NCBI GenBank assembly: GCA_041583135.1
Contig: JBFHGJ010000027.1
Coordinates: 1-58,871 of the forward strand
DNA length: 58,871 nucleotides
DNA from: JABSOG01 sp041583135
GTDB taxonomy: Bacteria > Pseudomonadota > Gammaproteobacteria > Enterobacterales > Alteromonadaceae
Direction of reading: 5' to 3'
How positions within the stretch are numbered: the stretch's first letter is position 1; each line of letters starts with the position of its first letter. This document shows, piece by piece, positions 7,179-15,648 of this stretch. The position numbers and the translations under genes were made by a program. The notes beneath the pieces were generated by a model. That model saw only the letters and a list, made by a program, of their open reading frames with translations. It was not told where the DNA came from and ran no database searches.

Positions 7179-10154
7179 ATGAACCAGTTTAATTTTAAAA
7201 GATCTGTTGTCGCGTCCACATTGGCGACGTTACTCTATGCGGCAACGCCAGCGATGGCAGCCGACTCTTTTGGCGGCGTTGTCAAAGGACATATTACCAG
7301 TGAAGGAACGCAAGCCCTCAGTAATGTCACCATTACTTTGAAGCATAACGACAAAGGATTTACCCGTACCGTGACAACCGATGAGCATGGTCAATTCTCC
7401 GCTCGCAAGTTGCCTATCGGCAGTTATACCTTAACCATTGAAAAAGCCGGCTATGTCGGTAAAACCGAACAGAATATTTTAGTCCGCATCGGTAATGCGT
7501 TTGTCTATGATGCTGAGCTTAATAAGCCAGGTAGCAATGTCGAGCGCATCGATGTACGCGGTAGTGTTATCTCTCGTGTCGATACCGCCACTTCTAATGC
7601 TGGTGTGACCGTGACCTCTGAGGAGTTGTCGCTTTTACCTGTCAACGATGGGTTTGCCAATATTGCGGTTTTATCGCCCGGCGTCAGTGCCAGCTCGTCC
7701 TTTGGCCCCAACTCAATCGGCGGCGGTTCATCTGCGGAAAACGGCTATTATCTCAATGGCTTGAATGTAACCAACATCCGCAAAGGGATGGGGGAGATTG
7801 ACCTGCCGTTTGAAGCGATTGCCCAAACCCAAGTGAAAAGCGGTGGTATCGACCCTGAATTTGGCGGCGCCCTCGGTGGTATCGTCAATGCGGTGTCTAA
7901 GTCTGGCTCGAATGATTTTGATTTCGGCGTCAGTGCGCGCTTTGATTTGGAAGCGTTGCGCAGCCGCCATGATGATGTGTATCGCCTAAACGGAAGACCG
8001 ATTCTGGTTTCTAAAGACGATGAGTCCGATTACACCGAGTATCGTGTGTGGGGCAGTGGCCCTATCATTGAAGATTCTCTATTTGCCTATGTGTTGTTGC
8101 AGCCTGAGCGCAATGACTATAAGGCTCGCAGTGAGTTTTCAGCCTCTGACGGCGAGCGCAAAACCAACAGCTGGTTTGCCAAGTTTGATTGGTTTATCAC
8201 CGATGAGCACAGCGTTGAGCTGACCGGCATTGGTTTTGAAACCAAGAACGACGGTAAAACCTATGATTACAACCCGTATGAAAATGGCAATGTGCTAGGC
8301 GATTACCGCACAGACTACCGCTCCAAAACCGGTGGTGAAGTCTTTGGTGTCAAATATACCGGCCTGCTTAGCGATGATGTTTCGTTGGATGTGATATTCG
8401 GTCGTACGACCGAGCAAGACTACAACACGGCACTCGATGATTTACCTGGTGTTTGGGATGAGCGCGGCGACTCGACTGTGACTTTGAGCAATCATACCGC
8501 TTCGAGCATTGAGGACGGTAAGTATACCCGCGATCAGTTCCGCGCCGATTTGATTTGGGAGCTTGATGACCATTCATTGAAGTTTGGTGTTGATCACTAC
8601 AAAATCGATGTGGATTATACCTTTGTCCAAAACGGCTTAGACGATGCCCGGGGTTGGTGGTCTATCCGCACTGCTACCGGCGATGATTATTCCCTGTTGC
8701 CGGCGGGCACCGACTATATCGAGCGTCGTATTCGAGGCCGCTTTGTGAACTCCGAAGTGACGTCTTCTGCCATTTACGCCCAAGACTCTTGGCAAGTGAA
8801 CGATCAGTTGGTGTTGAACTTAGGTTTACGTTATTCCAATCAGTCAAACACCGTGTCTGACGGTCGTAAATATGTTGATTTAAAAGGTCAGCTGGCGCCA
8901 CGTTTACAGGCCATTTACGACATCAACAATGATGGTTCTAAAAAGGCTTTCTTTACTTTCGGCCGCTATTTCCAGCCGGTTTCTGCCAATATGAACATCA
9001 CTCAAGGCTCGGCCCAGCGTGAAACCTTTGACTATTACGCCATGGGTGATGTCAATGGCGACGGCACGCCTGTGCTGCTTGGCAATGGTTCGCCCTCTCG
9101 CGGCGGTGCGGTACGTGATCAGCGTGTTCGTCAACAAGGGATTACCGAGCCAGGTTTGATTGCCTCGAGCAACTTAGAGGGCATGTACTCAGATGAGTTT
9201 ACTTTGGGTTATGAGCAAGAAGTCTTTGACGGCGATATGAGTGCTGGCGTGCGCTTGATTTATCGTGAGCTTGGCGCATCGCTCGAAGATACCGATATGG
9301 GACCTGTGCTGTCGAAAAAACTGAACGAAATGGGGATTGACGATAACGTCGGTCAAGGCAGCTACTATGTGCTGTACAACCCAGGTCGCGATGTTGAAAT
9401 GTCATACGATTTCGATGGCGACGGCACGGCTGATGTCATCAGCATGAGCAACGAGGAGCTGCAAATTCCTGAGCCGGAGCGCAAATACAGCTCAGTGGAG
9501 TTCACCTTAAAAGGTCAGGCAAGCGACTCGTTGCATGTCAACGCTTCTTATACTTGGTCACACAGCTGGGGCATGACCGAAGGTTTGGTTAAATCCGATA
9601 CCGATCGCGCAGCACCGGGTTGGACAACCTCATATGACTATGCCGATTTGATGGACCACGGTAACGGTAATTTACCTAATGACCGTCGTCACTCGTTCAA
9701 GTTTGCCGGTACTTACAACCTCACTGATGACCTGACTTTAGGCTTCAATGCGCAAATCGCTTCAGGTACGCCAATCAACAAGTTTGGGATTCACCCGCAA
9801 GGGGTCGATAGTTGTGCATCTGGCTCGCCATGGGAAGACTGTATCAGCTACTGGTATGGCGCTTATTCGTTCTACGACTGGCAAGGTAACCCGGCACCAC
9901 GCGGCACCGCTGGACGTACGCCTTGGACTAAGCAACTTGATCTGTCTTTGACTTACAAAACCGACTTGTTGGGTAATGAATTGTCGTTTACCGGTAAGGT
10001 TTATAACGTCTTTAACTCTGATGAAACGGTTAAGGTCGATCAGGTCAATGCCATCTGGCAAGGTGATGAAATTGTTGAAAATCCTGAATGGGGCCGTACC
10101 ACGGGCCGCTTAGGTTCGCGCTACGTTACGCTAAGCGCGCGTTACGTTTTCTAG
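7179..10154 (+). CDS. TonB-dependent outer-membrane receptor with carboxypeptidase-regulatory N-domain (Oar-like)
   Basis: A 991-residue outer-membrane protein. A signal peptide ending ATPAMA-AD covers residues 1-28. A carboxypeptidase-regulatory-like beta-sandwich follows at about 33-115 (VKGHITSEG, TTDEHGQFSARKLPIGSYTL), then a plug domain at about 120-240 (RIDVRGSVISRVDTATSNAG) and a long beta-barrel. The last residues, SARYVF, give the terminal aromatic of an outer-membrane strand. Proteins of this design in marine Alteromonadales are usually thought to import peptides or oligosaccharides. The substrate cannot be read from sequence, but the neighbouring proteases make peptides plausible. 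A hairpin terminator follows at 10287. Confidence 0.92.
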   Translation: MNQFNFKRSVVASTLATLLYAATPAMAADSFGGVVKGHITSEGTQALSNVTITLKHNDKGFTRTVTTDEHGQFSARKLPIGSYTLTIEKAGYVGKTEQNILVRIGNAFVYDAELNKPGSNVERIDVRGSVISRVDTATSNAGVTVTSEELSLLPVNDGFANIAVLSPGVSASSSFGPNSIGGGSSAENGYYLNGLNVTNIRKGMGEIDLPFEAIAQTQVKSGGIDPEFGGALGGIVNAVSKSGSNDFDFGVSARFDLEALRSRHDDVYRLNGRPILVSKDDESDYTEYRVWGSGPIIEDSLFAYVLLQPERNDYKARSEFSASDGERKTNSWFAKFDWFITDEHSVELTGIGFETKNDGKTYDYNPYENGNVLGDYRTDYRSKTGGEVFGVKYTGLLSDDVSLDVIFGRTTEQDYNTALDDLPGVWDERGDSTVTLSNHTASSIEDGKYTRDQFRADLIWELDDHSLKFGVDHYKIDVDYTFVQNGLDDARGWWSIRTATGDDYSLLPAGTDYIERRIRGRFVNSEVTSSAIYAQDSWQVNDQLVLNLGLRYSNQSNTVSDGRKYVDLKGQLAPRLQAIYDINNDGSKKAFFTFGRYFQPVSANMNITQGSAQRETFDYYAMGDVNGDGTPVLLGNGSPSRGGAVRDQRVRQQGITEPGLIASSNLEGMYSDEFTLGYEQEVFDGDMSAGVRLIYRELGASLEDTDMGPVLSKKLNEMGIDDNVGQGSYYVLYNPGRDVEMSYDFDGDGTADVISMSNEELQIPEPERKYSSVEFTLKGQASDSLHVNASYTWSHSWGMTEGLVKSDTDRAAPGWTTSYDYADLMDHGNGNLPNDRRHSFKFAGTYNLTDDLTLGFNAQIASGTPINKFGIHPQGVDSCASGSPWEDCISYWYGAYSFYDWQGNPAPRGTAGRTPWTKQLDLSLTYKTDLLGNELSFTGKVYNVFNSDETVKVDQVNAIWQGDEIVENPEWGRTTGRLGSRYVTLSARYVF

Positions 10155-10286
10155 GTCGATACTTCCCAGACACTAGGATTTGGGTTGCATGTTATTCAAA
10201 AGGTTCGTTCTCACCTTTTGAACTGAACAGGGAGGTTGCCCCATTTTTCTGCTGGAGTGAGCGGGATCATTGGTTTTTTGCAACCA

Positions 10287-10326
10287 CCCCGGGTGAACTC
10301 CCCTTAGTCGCCCGGGGACTTTTATT
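10287..10326 (+). terminator. putative terminator of the TonB receptor gene
   Basis: CCCCGGG at 10287-10293 pairs with CCCGGGG at 10311-10317, followed by ACTTTTATT. The stem is short but GC-only. It lies about 130 bases after the receptor stop codon and before the next gene, so the two genes are probably separate transcripts. Confidence 0.55.
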
Positions 10327-10347
10327 GATAGGAAAAGTAGAACAATC

Positions 10348-10362
10348 AGGCCCTATGGGCCT
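10348..10362. repeat. AGGCCC-TAT-GGGCCT hairpin upstream of the metalloprotease lipoprotein
   Basis: A perfect 6-bp stem with a three-base loop ends 18 bases before the ATG at 10381. There is no T-run, so it is not a clear terminator. It would lie in the 5' leader of the downstream mRNA and could affect translation. No ribosome binding site stands out between the hairpin and the start codon. Confidence 0.35.
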
Positions 10363-10380
10363 TAAGTAATTGGTGATTTG

Positions 10381-13023
10381 ATGATAAAAAAACAACTTAC
10401 ACTCGCATTGACGCTGGCTTTCGGTTTAGCTGGCTGTCAAAAATCGGCTACTGAACCGAGCACTGATACACAGTTGCAAAGCCGACAACAAAGCGTCAGT
10501 GAACAGGCGCAATACAATGATTTAACACACATTGCCGAGGTTATCCCTGAGCCTGCCGACTTGGCTGTCGATGTGATCGCCAGCGGACGGGTATCGACGC
10601 TCAAACACATTGATATCGTCAATGTCGGCAAACAAATTCCCTATACCTACAGCCACGGCAAAATAACCAATTCACCAGGCTTTAACTGGTATGTTTCAAA
10701 ACATTTTGCGCTCAAAAGCGACCGACCGGTCAACCAAGTTCAGCTTTATATGGAGCTGCTTGAGATGGCCTATCCGCATTATATTGAATTGTTTGGCGCC
10801 GAACCTGCCAATATGTCACAGCAGCGTATTGCTGCGGTTTATGGTTCGAGTAAAAGTGCGACCAAAGTATTTGTGACCGACGATGGCCTGCGCCGTGGCA
10901 TTAGCGCCGGTGGCGAGGCGATGTATTACAATCTTGCCGGTTACAGTTATCCCAGCGCCCGAGAACAACACCAGCGTTATATTGTCGTGCACGAACAGGG
11001 CCATGCCTTTCAGATGGCGCTTATGGATTATCCCGGCTGGTTGCCGACTTGGTTTACCGAAGGCACCGCCGATGCGTTGGCCCATCATTATTACGATCCG
11101 GCGAAAAAACAATTGCAGGTGATGGTGTTTGATAGAGGCTCACCAATGGATTATGTCCGTCTTGGGCTGAAGCAATATCAGCAGCTCAATCAACCGAGCA
11201 TTTTAGATATGACCGATAATCCTAATTTGTATCGTGGCATCAATTTCTTAATTGTGCACTTTATGCTTGATGATCCCGAGCGTTCTCACCTGTTTAAAGC
11301 GTATCGCGATGAGATGGCCAGTATTCGCCGCTCGGAAGATAACGACGGTAAAGCGCAGTCGCGCCGGGTGATGAGTGAGATCTTCGGCGACTGGGACAAG
11401 GTTGAGCGAGACTTTGCCGCCTATGTGGCCAATGTTGAAAAAACCTTTAACGTCGCGGCCGGTCCGTGGGAGCAAGATGGTAATCGCTATTGGGTGAGAG
11501 TGCTCAACAACAGCTATGAGCATGGTTCGCCGCGTATGGATATCGACCTAAAGCCCGGCGACAAGCCGAGTTATGAAACCTTTCGGTTCGACCAGCCGCT
11601 GCCCGATAAAGCCACACTACTAAAAGGTATCAATAGAGGTTCCGATACCCCAAGTGTTGGTATTGAAGTTGAATATCAGCGCGACCATCTCCATCGCGGT
11701 CACGTCGGCATCGCCATGGCCATTGCCGTGCCAAAGGCGCAACAGGCGCTGGTTGAAGCAGATAAAAAGGTCGGCGCGTTCGACCAAAAAAGTTATAACC
11801 CAGATGATGATGAATACCTAAACATCAAGTTGATTCGGTGTCAGACACTAAAAATAGAGGGACAAAGGCTTGGTCTTGAAGATCGCAGCTTTGCCTTACC
11901 ACAAGGGTTTATCGCCGCCTTGGCGGCGCAAGATAAACCCAAACTTGGGCTTCAAGCGACCATTGAGTCTCGGTTATTGCGGGTGACACTGCGAACTGAG
12001 CAGCAACGTTATGAAGCGGTCTATCCTATCAGCCGAAACACGAGAGGGTTGCTGCTAGACAGAGCGTTAGCCATTTTAGCGGAGAATGCCGAGCATCGCA
12101 TCACGCCTTACTTTGACGATGGCAGAGACTTGGCGCCTTATCCGGCAGATTTGAGCCAAAGTGCAGCGGTCAATCCGTGGCGCAATCCAGCCGATAAGGC
12201 CATTGGCCGCTTAACGCGGGCGATTTGGCGCTTGGCCGATAAAGCGCCTGCGCCGCTTAAAACCTTGCAGCAAAACATGATAGCGGCGACCACCCAAGGA
12301 CCGGCGGCGCAGCAAGCCTCTTTGGCAGCGTTTGAAAAGCAATTACCACAGCTGGTCAGTGCGATTACTGGCTCTGGTCAGAATCGTGAGAAGGTCAATC
12401 AGGCATTGGTGGCGCTCAGCGGCCTGAACCTGCGCCTTGAATGGCAAAAAACCGATGAGAGCGGCAACAAGCCTTTGCTGGCGAAGTTGTATCATCAGGG
12501 TTTAGGCGAAGCCCAAGCGGCGTTGTCATTGGCATTAGGTGATGCTGAGCAAAATATTAGCCGTATTTTAAATGCAGGCCAAGTCGAGCAAGTGATGGCT
12601 CGCACCGACGAGGATTTTCGTGCAAGTGGTGAGTTAGTGAGAGCAAAGGCTAAGGTGTCATGGTTTGGCGCTGAGCTTGAGCTAGCCGCCCAAAGCGCTT
12701 CAAAACCTTACCCTTGGTCGTCGATGGCGATTGTCGAACAAGCTAAGGTGGCCGATGGCAAGGTGCAAGTGGTTTCTGAGTTTAGAGGCCCACACGCAGG
12801 GCCGACCAAAGGTAAGTTGGTGGTTAGCGCTTATCCTAGCCATGTGTTTGAACAGCCACAGCTTGAAATACCGGTGGAAATTAAGCCTTATGAGATTAGG
12901 CAGTTTACCAGCAGCTTTACACTTAAGCCCGGACAGTCTGAGCCGCCTTTTGCTCTCGATGTCAGCTTTGTGGTTGAAATCGATGGCGAGCCGGTTGAGC
13001 TGACGGAGCGAAGCTACTTGTAG
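10381..13023 (+). CDS. predicted zinc metalloprotease lipoprotein (gluzincin, HExxH)
   Basis: An 880-residue lipoprotein. Signal peptide and lipobox are LAFGLAGC with Cys at about residue 19. The zinc-binding motif HEQGH lies at 204-208 and is followed by WFTEGTADALAHH, whose Glu is the expected third ligand of a peptidase-MA/DUF1570-like gluzincin. The rest, about residues 350-880, has no recognised fold and ends in a beta-rich region. A TTG directly precedes the chosen ATG. It should be anchored in the outer membrane or at the cell surface. It follows the TonB receptor and precedes two collagenases, so it probably helps degrade extracellular protein. The peptidase family is inferred from motifs only. 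Confidence 0.75.
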   Translation: MIKKQLTLALTLAFGLAGCQKSATEPSTDTQLQSRQQSVSEQAQYNDLTHIAEVIPEPADLAVDVIASGRVSTLKHIDIVNVGKQIPYTYSHGKITNSPGFNWYVSKHFALKSDRPVNQVQLYMELLEMAYPHYIELFGAEPANMSQQRIAAVYGSSKSATKVFVTDDGLRRGISAGGEAMYYNLAGYSYPSAREQHQRYIVVHEQGHAFQMALMDYPGWLPTWFTEGTADALAHHYYDPAKKQLQVMVFDRGSPMDYVRLGLKQYQQLNQPSILDMTDNPNLYRGINFLIVHFMLDDPERSHLFKAYRDEMASIRRSEDNDGKAQSRRVMSEIFGDWDKVERDFAAYVANVEKTFNVAAGPWEQDGNRYWVRVLNNSYEHGSPRMDIDLKPGDKPSYETFRFDQPLPDKATLLKGINRGSDTPSVGIEVEYQRDHLHRGHVGIAMAIAVPKAQQALVEADKKVGAFDQKSYNPDDDEYLNIKLIRCQTLKIEGQRLGLEDRSFALPQGFIAALAAQDKPKLGLQATIESRLLRVTLRTEQQRYEAVYPISRNTRGLLLDRALAILAENAEHRITPYFDDGRDLAPYPADLSQSAAVNPWRNPADKAIGRLTRAIWRLADKAPAPLKTLQQNMIAATTQGPAAQQASLAAFEKQLPQLVSAITGSGQNREKVNQALVALSGLNLRLEWQKTDESGNKPLLAKLYHQGLGEAQAALSLALGDAEQNISRILNAGQVEQVMARTDEDFRASGELVRAKAKVSWFGAELELAAQSASKPYPWSSMAIVEQAKVADGKVQVVSEFRGPHAGPTKGKLVVSAYPSHVFEQPQLEIPVEIKPYEIRQFTSSFTLKPGQSEPPFALDVSFVVEIDGEPVELTERSYL

Positions 13024-13033
13024 TTCTCTATCC

Positions 13034-13528
13034 TTAACGCCCCGCTATCAATTGTTTCCTCAGCTTCGGATAGCGGGTTTTTTCCGACAACCAGATCGCC
13101 AAAAAGGCACGATTAAGGGCTTCATCGGTGATCTCCCCAAGTAGATGACCATTGTGGAAAAATAGGCCGCTGTTGTGTCTGACCAAAAATGTCAGGTTGT
13201 CGTTTTCTTTGACATCAGGCCAAAGCTCGCTGAGTTTGGCAAGCCACTGTTGTCTTGTGGCTTTATCGTATTGTAGATAGCGCCATTGGTCGTCTGTTTC
13301 ATCGAGCAGGTCGTCTTTGTCGATATCCATTTGGTAGTCGATGCTCAGCGCCAAAGGCCATTGGTCTTGTTCATAGTGCCCACTAGGGCTTTTAAGCTTT
13401 GAGTGATACACAGTCCAAAAGCCCCAAGTCAGGGTTGCGCTACCAACTTCAGGCCAATCTTGGTAGGGCGGGGCCGCTAGGCTTGCAAAGCTCAGCGCTA
13501 TGGCAACAATAAAACCACTGACTTTCAT
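13034..13528 (-). CDS. chalcone-isomerase-like periplasmic protein (Chalcone_3 family)
   Basis: A 164-residue exported protein. The signal peptide is MKVSGFIVAIALSFASLA. The mature part has the features of bacterial chalcone-isomerase-like proteins: VGSATLTWGFWTVYHSKL, then PLALSIDYQMDI and LLDETDDQWRYL. These bacterial relatives are not known to act on flavonoids and the role is unknown. The frame runs up to 13576, but an AAGGAG ribosome site 8 bases before the ATG at 13528 fixes the start. Its 3' end contains the hairpin that appears to terminate the convergent metalloprotease gene. Confidence 0.8.
   Translation of the reverse strand: MKVSGFIVAIALSFASLAAPPYQDWPEVGSATLTWGFWTVYHSKLKSPSGHYEQDQWPLALSIDYQMDIDKDDLLDETDDQWRYLQYDKATRQQWLAKLSELWPDVKENDNLTFLVRHNSGLFFHNGHLLGEITDEALNRAFLAIWLSEKTRYPKLRKQLIAGR
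13041..13084 (+). terminator. intrinsic terminator of the metalloprotease gene, inside the convergent coding region
   Basis: CCCGCTATC at 13041-13049 pairs perfectly with GATAGCGGG at 13069-13077, followed by seven T residues. It lies 18 bases after the plus-strand stop at 13023 and within the last codons of the minus-strand chalcone-isomerase-like gene. Confidence 0.75.
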
Positions 13529-13722
13529 AATGTTGACTCCTTCGCTTCGAGTGTGTTCTCGCTTAACCAAATACATAACGGTTAAATGGGTTTATTCATC
13601 TTTAGCTGCAAATACGCGAGCCACTGGTGTATGGATCATGTTTGGTTTAATTGTTATTGTATGCGATATGCATTATATTGGTTGGCAATTTTCAGAGTAA
13701 AGCAATAGAGGGTTAATGCTTG

Positions 13723-15648
13723 ATGTATAAAATGATGCTATCTGCTGTAATGATTGCCACCTTAAGTGCGGGTTGTGCAATTCAACCCACCGTAAAACAT
13801 GACACATCCCCACAGCTTCAGCCTTTGACCGCAACGCCATTGGCGCAAGCCGTTGTCGATACTGACATTGAACTGTTGTGGCAACAAGGCTTTGGGCATT
13901 ACAGACCGGGCTTGCTAAAGCAGGTGGCCTCTAAAATGTTACTACTGAGCCAAACGTCGTCAACCGATGACAAGGCGCTTGATAAGCTCAGCTATTACCT
14001 TCGTATTTATGCCAGCTTTGGCCCTGAGAAAGATTGGCTACCACAAAGTGCCGAAATGTTAGATGCGGCCCTAGTGGCGATGACACATATGCCTGATTTT
14101 TTTACCATAAGCGAACACTCCGCAAGACTCCATGAGAACTACGCCGCCGCTTTATATCGCTTATATGCGCTTGAGCCAATGCGCGGTTTTGTCAAAAATC
14201 ACATAGCTACATTGGCTCAGTTATTACGTCTGTATGCCAGCAGTGAGCTTGGTGATGAAGTGGCCTATGACTGGGCAATGTGGGAAGTATTGAGAGCGGC
14301 GGCTTTATTGCCATATGAGGCAAGGCAAAAGAATGCCGAGCAAATGCTCAGCGATCTCGCCGCAGACGGTATTGTTGCAAAAGCCTTGGTTGAATTTATC
14401 AGTGCCCGCAATGCCGTGAGAAAAGCGGAGCAATGGCCACGCAGCCATGCACTTTGGGCCTTGGCGCATCATTACAATCTATTTAACAAACAATACTGGA
14501 ACCGTTACTACCAACTAAGTGAAGATGAGCGTAAGCGGCTTGATGAGGAGCAAACCAGCTTGCCGGTCGAGCAAAAGATGAAGGCGCTAGATGAACAGGT
14601 TTGGCAAGCATTGAGTGGCCTTGAACAAAGTGCAGATGAGCGCAAGTCCCTCTATAGCGTGCCCTATGTGGTCAACACTTTTCGCGGTAAAAGTGAGTGT
14701 AACGAGGGGGAGTTAAAAGGCCGCTGTATTGCCCCGACCATTGAGCAGGCCTTACCTATCAAACATGTCTGCTCAGACAGCTTGTATATTCTGGCCCAGC
14801 AAATGACTGCACAACAGCTGGCGCAAAGCTGTCAGCGATTGACTTCGCAAGAGGCGAGTTTTCATCAGAAGTTGGCAACGGCCAAGCAACCGGTGGCCAA
14901 TGATTTCAACGACAGCTTGAGAGTGGTTATCTTTAACGATCAGGCGCAATACAACATTTATGGTCAGTTGGTGTTTGATATCTACACCGACAACGGCGGC
15001 ATGTACATTGAAGGGACGCCACAAGATCCCGACAACATCGCGACTTTCTATTCCTATGAGCAGTTTTGGGCGCAGCCGGCGTTTAAGGTGTGGAACCTCA
15101 ACCACGAATATGTGCACTATTTAGATGGTCGTTTTATCAAATATGATACCTATGGGCATTTTCCTTCCCATATGGTGTGGTGGTCGGAAGGTTTGGCCGA
15201 GTATATTGCCTTTGGTGATGACAATCACAAAACCACCAAATTGCTGGCAGAAACCGCAGTGGACGACTTTTTAACCCTGCAACAGGTGTTTGATACCGAG
15301 TATAAAGATGGCACCAAGCAGGTTTACCAATGGGGATATCTCGCGGTGCGTTTTATGTATGAGCAGGCAAAACCGCGCTATCACAAGCTCGCCCACTATT
15401 TGAAAACCGACTATTTTGAGGGTTACAAAAGCTTGCTTGAGCAAACCGGTAAGGAGCATGAGCAGGCTTTTGCCGATTGGTTAACGCAGATGAAAGGCCA
15501 AAGTGAAGTCGCGCAAAACAGCAAAGGTCGCCACAAGCCACGTCAACTGTATCGCTATAGCTATCGCCAGTATCTGCAACCGTCCTATCTTAAAGAAGAT
15601 ATCTGGCACAGACACTGGCAATATTGGCATCAAAACCAATTATTGTAG
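13723..15648 (+). CDS. M9 family collagenase-like lipoprotein
   Basis: A 641-residue predicted lipoprotein with lipobox LSAGC. The catalytic segment WNLNHEYVHYLDGRF has HEYVH at 461-465, and WWSEGLAEYIAFGDD supplies the third ligand Glu, which is diagnostic of the M9 bacterial collagenases (Vibrio type). Residues 40-330 resemble the M9 N-terminal helical activator region. It lacks the PKD and PPC domains of the secreted paralogue at 22697. The lipid anchor suggests a cell-bound collagenase that trims collagen fragments. AGAGGG precedes the start; a TTG three bases upstream and an ATG three codons in are alternatives. It converges with the giant lipoprotein gene, overlapping it by 9 bases. Confidence 0.85.
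   Translation: MYKMMLSAVMIATLSAGCAIQPTVKHDTSPQLQPLTATPLAQAVVDTDIELLWQQGFGHYRPGLLKQVASKMLLLSQTSSTDDKALDKLSYYLRIYASFGPEKDWLPQSAEMLDAALVAMTHMPDFFTISEHSARLHENYAAALYRLYALEPMRGFVKNHIATLAQLLRLYASSELGDEVAYDWAMWEVLRAAALLPYEARQKNAEQMLSDLAADGIVAKALVEFISARNAVRKAEQWPRSHALWALAHHYNLFNKQYWNRYYQLSEDERKRLDEEQTSLPVEQKMKALDEQVWQALSGLEQSADERKSLYSVPYVVNTFRGKSECNEGELKGRCIAPTIEQALPIKHVCSDSLYILAQQMTAQQLAQSCQRLTSQEASFHQKLATAKQPVANDFNDSLRVVIFNDQAQYNIYGQLVFDIYTDNGGMYIEGTPQDPDNIATFYSYEQFWAQPAFKVWNLNHEYVHYLDGRFIKYDTYGHFPSHMVWWSEGLAEYIAFGDDNHKTTKLLAETAVDDFLTLQQVFDTEYKDGTKQVYQWGYLAVRFMYEQAKPRYHKLAHYLKTDYFEGYKSLLEQTGKEHEQAFADWLTQMKGQSEVAQNSKGRHKPRQLYRYSYRQYLQPSYLKEDIWHRHWQYWHQNQLL

Noticed and set aside
10088..10369. 93-codon frame after the TonB receptor
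   Set aside because: It starts inside the receptor in another frame and crosses the terminator hairpin.
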